The translations under genes were made by a program, and so were the position numbers. A stretch of DNA of 5,391 bases, from the NCBI GenBank assembly GCA_937892835.1, contig CALBHM010000104.1:1-5391 (forward strand), read 5' to 3'. The stretch is from an uncultured Ruminococcus sp. Its GTDB lineage: Bacteria; Bacillota; Clostridia; Oscillospirales; Acutalibacteraceae. Of the stretch, positions 1 to 5,304 are shown piece after piece. Numbering within the stretch: position 1 is the stretch's first letter; the number at the start of each line of letters is the position of its first letter. The notes under the pieces were generated by a model. That model worked only from the letters and a program-made list of their open reading frames with translations, was not told the DNA's origin and did no database searches.

Positions 1-1
1 G

Positions 2-490
2 CTTTGCATAGTTTCAAAGAAGAAAGGTAAAGCGGCAGTTACTGCGGCTTTTGTTGCTATAATTCTGACGGCGGTTTCATTTGTTGTTCCGCTTGAAAAT
101 TATATTCACCCGTTTGATTCGGTTGAAAAGCTTTTTGCCTATAGATACCATGAAGAATTGATAACATATTTTGAATGTGACGAGGGCGTCGTATGTATCG
201 CCGAGAGAAACAACGGCAGCAACGTCAATTATTGTTTCAACAAGGACGGTGACAAGCTTTTGCTTCCGTTTTCGCTTATGGACGATACTCAGCATCGTTC
301 CAGCAAGTACGGAGTTTATCTGATTAAAAAATTTGAAAATCAAACGTTGGTTTTCACTCAGGTTGATGATTCGGCATATAACGGCAAGGTGTTCACAGAC
401 GGTGGAATGGGCTATTACTATTTTGTTGTAGACGGAAACTTCATTCCGGCACGCTTGACTTGCAACGGAGAAAAGGTTGTATTGGTATAA
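2..490 (+). CDS. Membrane-anchored protein of unknown function, 5'-truncated
   Basis: The frame is open from the left edge to the TAA at 488-490, giving 162 visible residues; the true start lies upstream. A lysine-rich stretch (visible residues 6-10, KKKGK) precedes one hydrophobic segment (about residues 11-30, ending FVVP), which looks like a signal anchor with the N-terminus inside. About 130 soluble residues follow, presumably outside the membrane. They are rich in aromatic residues and Asp/Asn/Gly, with short beta-like stretches such as GVVCIAERNNGS and GYYYFVVDGNF. A TTG at 158 could be read as a start, but it would discard the anchor and has no good ribosome binding site, so the longer frame is preferred. 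I recognise no family. The anchor-plus-small-beta-domain layout resembles many uncharacterised Firmicute surface proteins. A strong terminator follows directly, so this is the last gene of its transcript. Confidence 0.7.
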   Translation, partial: LCIVSKKKGKAAVTAAFVAIILTAVSFVVPLENYIHPFDSVEKLFAYRYHEELITYFECDEGVVCIAERNNGSNVNYCFNKDGDKLLLPFSLMDDTQHRSSKYGVYLIKKFENQTLVFTQVDDSAYNGKVFTDGGMGYYYFVVDGNFIPARLTCNGEKVVLV

Positions 491-495
491 ATAAT

Positions 496-535
496 TCCCG
501 TATTTTTCAAAATATTTGAAGAATACGGGATTTTT
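496..535 (+). terminator. Intrinsic terminator of the membrane protein gene
   Basis: Arms 496-511 and 515-530 pair over 16 bp, with a single G-U wobble, around a 3-base loop (ATA). The GC-rich base is TCCCG/CGGGA, followed by TTTTTCTTT. It begins 5 bases after the stop codon at 490. It separates the membrane protein gene from the kinase gene at 565. Confidence 0.88.
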
Positions 536-564
536 CTTTAATAGTAAACAGAAAGGGGAAAACA

Positions 565-1068
565 TTGAAAGCGATAGTAATCGGATGTCCCGGGAGCGGA
601 AAAAGCACATTTGCGAAAGAACTGAGCGAAAACACGAACACACCGCTATTTTATCTTGACAGAATGAATTGGAGCAGCGATAAAACCGCTGTCTCGAGGG
701 AGGTTTTTGATAAACAACTTTTGGGGGTTCTGCAAAGAGATGAGTGGATAATCGACGGAAATTATATGAGAACAATGGAAATGCGAATGGCAAAAGCCGA
801 TGTGATATATTTATTCGATTTGCCGACGGATATATGTATTGAAGGAGTTTGTGAACGTGTAGGCAAAGCACATGAAGACTTGCCGTGGATTGAGACAGAA
901 GTTGATGATAAATTTATTAATTTTATAAAGGCTTTCAGAAATGAAAGCTTGCCGGAAATTAGTAAATTGAAAGAAAAATTTTCTGACAAAGAATGGGTTA
1001 TTTTTAAGTCAAGAAAAGATGCAGAAAAATATTTAAAGACAATAAAAGAAAGACCGCAGAAAAATTAA
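565..1068 (+). CDS. P-loop nucleotide kinase-like protein, FlaR/topology modulation family
   Basis: This 167-residue protein has the adenylate-kinase-like P-loop fold. The Walker A motif GCPGSGKST is at residues 7-15. Also visible are LDRMNW (31-36), WIIDGNY (61-67), the strand ADVIYLFDLP (78-87), a LID-like segment around RVGKAHEDLPW (98-108) and a C-terminal VIFKSRKDAEKYL (145-157). This order and the length match the small cytoplasmic ATPases annotated as topology modulation protein or FlaR. Their physiological substrate is not established, and phosphoryl transfer to a small molecule is inferred from the fold. The start is a TTG, chosen because AAAGGGG (552-558) sits 6 bases upstream and the first residues, MKAIVIG, form the usual beta-1 strand before the P-loop. 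The LID usually carries Arg where this protein has His103 (recalled consensus). The gene follows a terminator and converges on the rsmF-like gene, so it is probably transcribed alone. Confidence 0.85.
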   Translation: MKAIVIGCPGSGKSTFAKELSENTNTPLFYLDRMNWSSDKTAVSREVFDKQLLGVLQRDEWIIDGNYMRTMEMRMAKADVIYLFDLPTDICIEGVCERVGKAHEDLPWIETEVDDKFINFIKAFRNESLPEISKLKEKFSDKEWVIFKSRKDAEKYLKTIKERPQKN

Positions 1069-1085
1069 TTTCTGCGGTCATTTTT
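1052..1085. terminator. Bidirectional terminator shared by convergent genes
   Basis: Arms 1052-1062 and 1069-1079 form a perfect 11-bp stem (GACCGCAGA core) with a 6-base AT loop. A T-run follows on the + strand (1081-1085). The A-rich stretch 1041-1051 gives a T-rich tail on the minus strand, so the hairpin should work both ways. The kinase stop codon (1066-1068) lies in the loop and arm. The minus-strand gene stops at 1084-1086, just outside the stem. Confidence 0.85.
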
Positions 1086-2430
1086 ATAATGTTCTTAATC
1101 CTTTCGGATAGTGGTTCTTTGCTGTTTTGTTGACGGCTTTTGCTCCGCCTATCGGGCAGCCCTCAACCGTTACGGCGCACCAGCCCTTGCTGAACTCACA
1201 TTCCACGGTTTCGCCGTGGATATATTTCTTTGCCTGCTCGGTGGTAAGTTCAATTTTTTGCCTAAATGATTTTCCCATCGCCGAGAAAAATTGATGATGC
1301 GGTTTAATGTAATTTTTTTGCAAGCTGCCGATCGTGACTCCGCAAGAAAAAGCTCCGTTCGGAACAGGAAAATCCGAATTAAAGTATACAAAATTTTCTT
1401 TATATTTTTTGACGGCATTTTTGTTGTAGCTTTTCAATGTTTCATCAAGAAAGTCGAAAATGATTTTTTGCTCATTTTTCGGAATATCCTTGAGTGCACA
1501 TGGAGGAAATTCTTCAATTCCGAAAACGTCGGTCTTTCTCATCAATGCAATGAACTGACCCTCACCTTTTGCAACGTGCGGATAAAATCTGCGGCAGCGT
1601 GAAATATTTTTCTCTTTGCAGACGTCAAACATAATGCCGTCTGCCGTATATTTTTTTACGCTTTCCTTGACGTCAAGCAGTTCAAAGCTATCGTTCTCAT
1701 TGAGAAACCAATCGACATTTTTTTCGTTCTCTTCAAGCGAAAAAGTGCAGGTCGAATAGAGCAAAAGTCCGCCGGGTTTAACAGTGGTTTTTATCTCATC
1801 AAGAATTTCACGCTGACGTTCGGCGCAATGCAAAACATTCTCGACGCTCCATTCATTTCGTGCATTTTCGTCTTTGCGGAACATACCCTCTCCGGAGCAG
1901 GGAGCGTCCACAATAACAAGGTCAAAAACATTATTATAAAGTGATGCGATTCTTCTTGCATCGGTGCAGGTCGTGATGACATTTTGAAATCCCATTCTTT
2001 CGATGTTGCCTGTCAGAGTTTTACACCTCGACGGGACTATCTCATTGGAAACAAGAACGCCGTCGGGATTTTGAGTCGCTGCCTGGGTTGATTTGCCGCC
2101 GGGAGAAGCGCAAAGGTCAAGAATGTTCCAGTTCGGCTGAATATCTACGCTTGCAACAGCCGCCATTGCCGACGGTTCCTGAATGTAAATCATTCCCGCA
2201 TGATGATAAGGGTGATTACCGATTCCGTCGCAGGAAAAATAAAAACCGTTTTCTGCATACGGAATTTTTTCTCCGCCGAACGGATTTATTTTTTTAAAAT
2301 CATCTTCACTTATTTTATTTGTATTCACTCTGAAAGAACGTATGGGATTCTCGGAATATGAGGCTTCAAATTTCTCATATTCTTCGCCCAAAATCGCCTT
2401 CATTCTGTTTGTAAAATCAATAGGTAACAT
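1084..2430 (-). CDS. rsmF: rRNA cytosine-C5 methyltransferase, RsmF-like (NOL1/NOP2/Sun family)
   Basis: This 448-residue SAM-dependent enzyme is predicted to convert cytosine to m5C in 16S rRNA. The N-terminus has the family's SFRVNTNK segment (residues 32-39). The Rossmann methyltransferase core carries YIQEPSAM (82-89), the SAM-binding LDLCASPGGKST (104-115), motif IV VDAPCSGEGMF (174-184) with Cys178, and motif VI STCTF (226-230) with Cys228. Both cysteines of the m5C mechanism (nucleophile and release) are therefore present. The C-terminal third fits the RsmF-type RNA-binding extension, with KPHHQFFSAMGKSF and a PUA-like end. The length is typical of Firmicute members. The exact cytosine modified cannot be read from sequence; the symbol follows E. 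coli RsmF (C1407), and Firmicute homologues may act on other or several sites. It is second in an operon after rsmE, 12 bases apart, and its ribosome binding site overlaps the rsmE stop. Confidence 0.92.
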   Translation of the reverse strand: MLPIDFTNRMKAILGEEYEKFEASYSENPIRSFRVNTNKISEDDFKKINPFGGEKIPYAENGFYFSCDGIGNHPYHHAGMIYIQEPSAMAAVASVDIQPNWNILDLCASPGGKSTQAATQNPDGVLVSNEIVPSRCKTLTGNIERMGFQNVITTCTDARRIASLYNNVFDLVIVDAPCSGEGMFRKDENARNEWSVENVLHCAERQREILDEIKTTVKPGGLLLYSTCTFSLEENEKNVDWFLNENDSFELLDVKESVKKYTADGIMFDVCKEKNISRCRRFYPHVAKGEGQFIALMRKTDVFGIEEFPPCALKDIPKNEQKIIFDFLDETLKSYNKNAVKKYKENFVYFNSDFPVPNGAFSCGVTIGSLQKNYIKPHHQFFSAMGKSFRQKIELTTEQAKKYIHGETVECEFSKGWCAVTVEGCPIGGAKAVNKTAKNHYPKGLRTL

Positions 2431-2438
2431 AAATTTTT

Positions 2439-2444
2439 ATCCTT
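2439..2444 (-). promoter_or_regulatory. Ribosome binding site overlapping the rsmE stop codon
   Basis: On the minus strand, AAGGAT lies 8 bases before the ATG of the rsmF-like gene (2428-2430). It overlaps the rsmE TAA (2443-2445) by two bases. Ribosomes ending on rsmE would therefore sit on the next initiation site, which suggests translational coupling. It also fixes the downstream start. Confidence 0.7.
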
Positions 2445-3186
2445 ATAAATTCGCTTCGATGTTAAACATACAAATGGAAAGTGCCGCAATCGCTGCGGTC
2501 TCGGTTCTAAGAATTCTTTTTCCGAGTGAAACAATTTCTCCGCCGTGCTCTTTTGCCTTTTCAATTTCCTTTTCCTCATATCCGCCCTCAGGTCCAATGA
2601 AAATACCTGCACTCATTTCGGGCCTTAATTCGTCGATTCTCTCTCGAAATTTTTTTAAACTGTCGGCACATTCATAGGGAACAAGGAGCATGTCGAGCGA
2701 TTCGGCATATTGCAAAGCCTCGGCAAAAGTTATAACATTTTTAACCTCGGGAATTACCGTTCTGCCCGATTGCTTTGCCGCACTTTCGGCAATCGACTGC
2801 CAGCGCAAAAGCTTGCTTTTTTTCTTTTTGTCGTCGAGCTTAACCACACAGCGAGCCATTTCAACGGGGACGATTTCCGCCGCTCCAAGTTCAACTGCTT
2901 TTTGAATAATCAGTTCCATTTTGTCCGCTTTCGGCAGGCCCTGAAAAAGAACAAGGCGCACAGGAAGCTCATTGCTTTCAAGCTGACCCTTTTCGATATC
3001 GGCGATAACGCTATCTCCGATAAATTCACGAATCGAACAGCAATAGCTTGCTCCGTTTCCGTCATTGGCAATGAATTTTTCGCCCGGCTTCATTCGCAGA
3101 ACATTTTTTATATGGTTAAAGTCGCCGCCTGTGATAACAACCTGCGAGCCCGAAATGCTCTCGGCGGGAACAAAGAAATGATACAT
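2443..3186 (-). CDS. rsmE: 16S rRNA (uracil-N3) methyltransferase RsmE
   Basis: RsmE uses SAM to make m3U at position 1498 (E. coli numbering) in helix 44 of 16S rRNA, in the 30S decoding region. The 247-residue length is normal. The N-terminal PUA-like domain carries HIKNVLRM (residues 25-32). The SPOUT (trefoil-knot) methyltransferase domain shows KADKMELIIQKAVELG (86-101), RWQSIAESAAKQSGR (128-142), the SAM-site loop GPEGG (198-202) and the knot motif LGKRILRTETAAIAAL (221-236). All hallmark motifs are intact. The ATG start is supported by GGAGAG (3193-3198), 6 bases upstream, and by the MYHFFV N-terminus expected for the family. It is the first gene of a two-gene rRNA-methylation operon with the rsmF-like gene. 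In many Firmicutes rsmE follows prmA; here a divergent tRNA gene stands upstream instead. Confidence 0.96.
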   Translation of the reverse strand: MYHFFVPAESISGSQVVITGGDFNHIKNVLRMKPGEKFIANDGNGASYCCSIREFIGDSVIADIEKGQLESNELPVRLVLFQGLPKADKMELIIQKAVELGAAEIVPVEMARCVVKLDDKKKKSKLLRWQSIAESAAKQSGRTVIPEVKNVITFAEALQYAESLDMLLVPYECADSLKKFRERIDELRPEMSAGIFIGPEGGYEEKEIEKAKEHGGEIVSLGKRILRTETAAIAALSICMFNIEANL

Positions 3187-3215
3187 AACGATCTCTCCAA
3201 AAAAGTTTTCGGTTA

Positions 3216-3244
3216 ATTATATCATTTTATAAAGAAAAATGAAA
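3216..3244 (-). promoter_or_regulatory. Probable rsmE promoter (extended -10)
   Basis: On the minus strand a perfect TATAAT (3216-3221) is preceded by TGA, making an extended -10. The -35 region around 3238-3245 matches TTGACA poorly (at most 3 of 6), which an extended -10 can offset. Transcription would start near 3209, leaving a leader of about 23 bases that holds the GGAGAG site. Confidence 0.6.
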
Positions 3245-3252
3245 GAATAATA

Positions 3253-3280
3253 TTGACTTTTTTTCTATCTATGCTATAAT
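3253..3280 (+). promoter_or_regulatory. Sigma-A-type promoter of the tRNA-Leu gene
   Basis: TTGACT (3253-3258) and TATAAT (3275-3280) are separated by 16 bases. TGC directly before the -10 makes it an extended -10. This near-consensus promoter suits a stable-RNA gene. Transcription would start near 3287, about 68 bases before the mature tRNA, leaving a 5' leader for RNase P to remove. An A-rich stretch upstream (3231-3250) could act as an UP element. Confidence 0.85.
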
Positions 3281-3354
3281 TATTTATGCGGATCAGGCTG
3301 TGTGCCCCGCCTCGGATTGGCTCACCGTGTAAAAATTCAGAGCTTTTTATTTTT

Positions 3355-3441
3355 GCAGGAGTGGCGGAATCGGCAGACGCGCTAGATTCAGGTTCTAGTG
3401 AATGCAAGTTCATGAGGGTTCAAGTCCCTTCTCCTGCACCA
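3355..3441 (+). tRNA. tRNA-Leu, anticodon CAG, CCA encoded
   Basis: The acceptor arm GCAGGAG (3355-3361) pairs with CTCCTGC (3431-3437), followed by discriminator A and an encoded CCA (3439-3441). The anticodon stem CTAGA/TCTAG (3382-3386 and 3394-3398) encloses TTCAGGT, placing anticodon CAG at 3389-3391, which reads CUG codons. A long variable arm (about 3399-3413) makes it type II, as expected for leucine. The T-loop is TTCAAGT within GAGGG/CCCTT. It stands alone, with its own promoter and terminator, rather than in a tRNA cluster. Confidence 0.97.
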
Positions 3442-3446
3442 AAAAG

Positions 3447-3478
3447 AAAAGTCGCACGAAGTGTGACTTTTTCTTTTT
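3447..3478 (+). terminator. Intrinsic terminator of the tRNA-Leu gene
   Basis: GTCGCAC (3451-3457) pairs with GTGTGAC (3461-3467), with one G-U pair, around a GAA loop. Flanking AAAA/TTTT pairs extend the stem. A long T-rich tail, TTTTTCTTTTT (3468-3478), follows. It starts 6 bases after the tRNA CCA end. Confidence 0.88.
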
Positions 3479-3488
3479 GTTCTCTTCG

Positions 3489-3547
3489 TTTTTCACTATG
3501 TCTTTTTTCACTATTCTCTAAATTCTGCGACTTTTTCGGAGAATAGT
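3489..3547. repeat. TTTTTCACTAT direct repeat plus 9-bp inverted repeat
   Basis: TTTTTCACTAT occurs at 3489-3499 and again at 3504-3514, offset by 15 bases. The second copy overlaps ACTATTCTC (3510-3518), which is perfectly complementary to GAGAATAGT (3539-3547) across a 20-base gap. On the minus strand it reads as AATAGTGAAAA-type units. Function is unknown. Confidence 0.6.
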
Positions 3548-3625
3548 TAAGAGAGAAGAGAGAAAAGTTTCGGTGGCTTTGTATTGCAAATCATTAAAAA
3601 GTCAGAAGAAATTTAATTTGATTTA

Positions 3626-3693
3626 GTAGGGGCGTGCATTGCACGTCCGCCAAAGTAAGTTGAATTTAAAACGGACACAATGGTCGCCCCTAC
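3626..3693. repeat. Inverted pair of GTAGGGGCG hairpin repeats
   Basis: GTAGGGGCG (3626-3634) faces its exact complement CGCCCCTAC (3685-3693). Each end begins a similar unit, read inward from its own end as GTAGGGGCG, two variable bases, CATTG, a few variable bases, then CCG. The left unit also folds by itself: GGGCGTGC (3630-3637) with GCACGTCC (3641-3648) around ATT, with one G-U pair. No target-site duplication is evident. It looks like a small dispersed repeat of the REP/MITE kind, which is inference. Confidence 0.65.
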
Positions 3694-3811
3694 AAAATGA
3701 AACAGAGTTTTTATAAAAAATAAAGTTAGATGAAATTCTAAGATAAGAAGAAAATTTGTGGGCACCCCTGTAGGCAATGTCGTTAACTTAAGGGTTTTGT
3801 CAAAAAGTCTT

Positions 3812-3837
3812 GGGTCGATGTGGTCATCGACCCCTAC
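3812..3837 (-). repeat. Third GTAGGGG-headed hairpin unit
   Basis: GGGTCGATG (3812-3820) pairs perfectly with CATCGACCC (3825-3833) around TGGT. The right end runs into CCCCTAC (3831-3837), so on the minus strand the unit begins GTAGGGG like the pair at 3626-3693. Its stem sequence is different. The shared head with a divergent stem suggests one family in which the fold is kept and the stem varies. Confidence 0.6.
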
Positions 3838-3877
3838 GATAAGTTGAAAAAACACAGCTTATCTGTACCCGTTTTTA

Positions 3878-3910
3878 TTTATAAAGAAAAAGTAAAAGAT
3901 GAAAGAATAA
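3878..3910 (+). repeat. Degenerate copy of the rsmE/tRNA promoter-region sequence
   Basis: TTTATAAAGAAAAA (3878-3891) and TGAAAGAATAA (3900-3910) match, in the same order, the contiguous stretch 3226-3250 between the divergent promoters. Here the halves are split by 8 extra bases (3892-3899). The sequence is AT-rich, so chance is possible, but 25 matching bases in order is more than expected. Confidence 0.5.
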
Positions 3911-3932
3911 CCAAATTTTCGGAGGGTTTATT

Positions 3933-5300
3933 ATGGCAAGAGAGACCTTGAAATCAAGGCTTGGATTTATCCTGCTTTCCGCCGGCTGTGCAATCGGCGT
4001 CGGAAATGTCTGGAAATTTCCGTATGTAGTCGGACAGAGCGGCGGCGGAGCATTTGTATTGATTTACATTTTGTTCCTTGTTATTCTCGGCTTACCTGTT
4101 ATGACAATGGAGTTTGCAATCGGTCGAGCAAGTCAGAGATGTCCGGTTAAGGCTTATCAGGCACTCGAAAAAAAGGGGCAGAAATGGCATATTCACGGCG
4201 GCTTTGCGCTTGCCGGCTGCTATCTTTTAATGATGTTCTATACCACGGTTACAGGTTGGATGCTTCATTATTTTTATCTGAACGCATCGGGTAAGTTTAC
4301 GGGTCTTGATTCAACCGCCGTCAGCGGCGAATTTGACAAAATGTTGGCTCAGCCGGGTACAATGACGGCATGGATGGCTGTCGTTGTTGTTGCATGTATC
4401 GCCGTTTGCATAATCGGACTGCAAAAGGGTCTTGAAAAAGTCACAAAAGTGATGATGATTGCTCTGCTGGCAATTATGCTTGCTCTTGCGGTTAACAGCG
4501 TTTTCATGGATGGCGCAAAAGAGGGCTTAAGCTTCTATCTTGTTCCGAATCTTGAAAGAATGAAAGAAGTCGGAATTGTTAACGTTATTGTAAGTGCAAT
4601 GAATCAGGCGTTCTTCACACTGAGTCTCGGCATCGGCGCAATGGCGATTTTTGGCAGTTATATTGATAAATCACACAGCTTGCTCGGCGAATCCGTCAGA
4701 GTGGTTGTTCTTGACACTTTTGTTGCAATTACGGCAGGACTCATAATTTTCCCGGCTTGCTTCACATATAATGTTGATCAGGCGGCAGGGCCGAGCCTTA
4801 TTTTTGTAACGCTCCCGAACATTTTTGCGAATATGCCGGGCGGACGTTTGTGGGGCAGCCTTTTCTTCCTGTTCATGTCATTTGCGGCACTTTCAACCGT
4901 TCTTGCCGTTTTTGAGAATATTATTTCCTGCGGTATGGAGCTTTTCGGCTGGAGCAGAAGAAAGTCCGGACTTATCAACATGGCGTTGATCCTTGCCTTG
5001 TCGCTTCCGTGCGTACTTGGTTTCAATATCCTCAGCGGAGTGAATATTCTCGGTGGCGGAATCATGGATTTTGAAGATTTCCTTGTCAGCAATATCCTCT
5101 TGCCGTTAGGCTCTCTTGTCTATCTCCTTTTCTGCGTTTCACGCTACGGTTGGGGATGGAATAATTTCAAGGCCGAGGCGAATGCGGGCCAGGGTATGAA
5201 AATAAAGGATTGGATGAGGGGATATCTCACCTATGTTCTTCCGATTATAATTCTTTTCATATTCGGATTCGGCATTTACAGCAAATTCTTTACAGCATAA
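3933..5300 (+). CDS. Sodium-dependent transporter, neurotransmitter:sodium symporter (NSS/SNF) family
   Basis: This 455-residue inner-membrane protein should import an amino acid or related amine using the sodium gradient. About 11 membrane helices are visible, as in bacterial MhsT/Tyt1-type members (LeuT has 12). TM1 has the unwound sodium/substrate motif AIGVGNVWKFPY (residues 20-31), followed by GGGAF (37-41). TM6 has NQAFFTLSLGIGAM (224-237) and TM8 has AALSTVLAVFE (318-328). By-eye alignment to LeuT places Asn25 at the Na1 ligand Asn27, Ser321/Thr322 at the Na2 ligands Thr354/Ser355, and Lys28 with Asp382 at the Arg30-Asp404 outer gate. Lys for Arg is a conservative change that I recall in other bacterial members. 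The ATG is well supported by GGAGGG (3921-3926), 6 bases upstream. The gene is followed by its own terminator and appears monocistronic. The substrate cannot be named from sequence; no neighbouring metabolic gene helps. Confidence 0.95.
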   Translation: MARETLKSRLGFILLSAGCAIGVGNVWKFPYVVGQSGGGAFVLIYILFLVILGLPVMTMEFAIGRASQRCPVKAYQALEKKGQKWHIHGGFALAGCYLLMMFYTTVTGWMLHYFYLNASGKFTGLDSTAVSGEFDKMLAQPGTMTAWMAVVVVACIAVCIIGLQKGLEKVTKVMMIALLAIMLALAVNSVFMDGAKEGLSFYLVPNLERMKEVGIVNVIVSAMNQAFFTLSLGIGAMAIFGSYIDKSHSLLGESVRVVVLDTFVAITAGLIIFPACFTYNVDQAAGPSLIFVTLPNIFANMPGGRLWGSLFFLFMSFAALSTVLAVFENIISCGMELFGWSRRKSGLINMALILALSLPCVLGFNILSGVNILGGGIMDFEDFLVSNILLPLGSLVYLLFCVSRYGWGWNNFKAEANAGQGMKIKDWMRGYLTYVLPIIILFIFGFGIYSKFFTA

Positions 5301-5304
5301 AATT

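Larger units (their letters stand above)
3479..3932. other. Gene-free intergenic stretch with several small repeats
   Basis: I see no credible gene in these 454 bases. Short open frames exist on both strands, but they lack ribosome binding sites and run through the repeats. The stretch holds the TTTTTCACTAT direct/inverted repeat block (3489-3547), a purine-rich run (about 3549-3570), a GTAGGGG hairpin pair (3626-3693), a third related hairpin (3812-3837) and a degenerate copy of the rsmE/tRNA promoter-region sequence (3878-3910). No T-box signature or riboswitch core is visible before the transporter, and I could not find a convincing promoter for it. Confidence 0.7.

Noticed and set aside
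77..871. A 264-codon minus-strand open frame
   Set aside because: It lies antisense to the membrane protein and kinase genes and crosses a strong terminator; no recognisable protein.
2710..3216. A 168-codon + strand open frame opposite rsmE
   Set aside because: Shadow of rsmE, whose motifs are all intact on the other strand.
3286..3546. An 86-codon + strand open frame over the tRNA, including GVAESADALDSGSSE
   Set aside because: It is a translation of the tRNA-Leu gene. This peptide is a familiar artefact of tRNA-Leu sequences, and the frame has no ribosome binding site.
3775..3803. A minus-strand TTGACA at 3798-3803 as a promoter
   Set aside because: No acceptable -10 lies at the right distance and no gene is positioned downstream on that strand.
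3621..3840. A CRISPR-like array formed by the repeated hairpins
   Set aside because: Only three units, in mixed orientation and uneven spacing, without regular spacers or cas genes.
3613..3855. An 80-codon minus-strand open frame in the intergenic stretch
   Set aside because: It runs through the hairpin repeats, lacks a ribosome binding site and shows no coherent domain; better explained as repeat DNA.
3479..3932. A possible T-box or amino-acid riboswitch controlling the transporter
   Set aside because: No T-box sequence, antiterminator/terminator pair or known riboswitch core is visible before the ribosome binding site.
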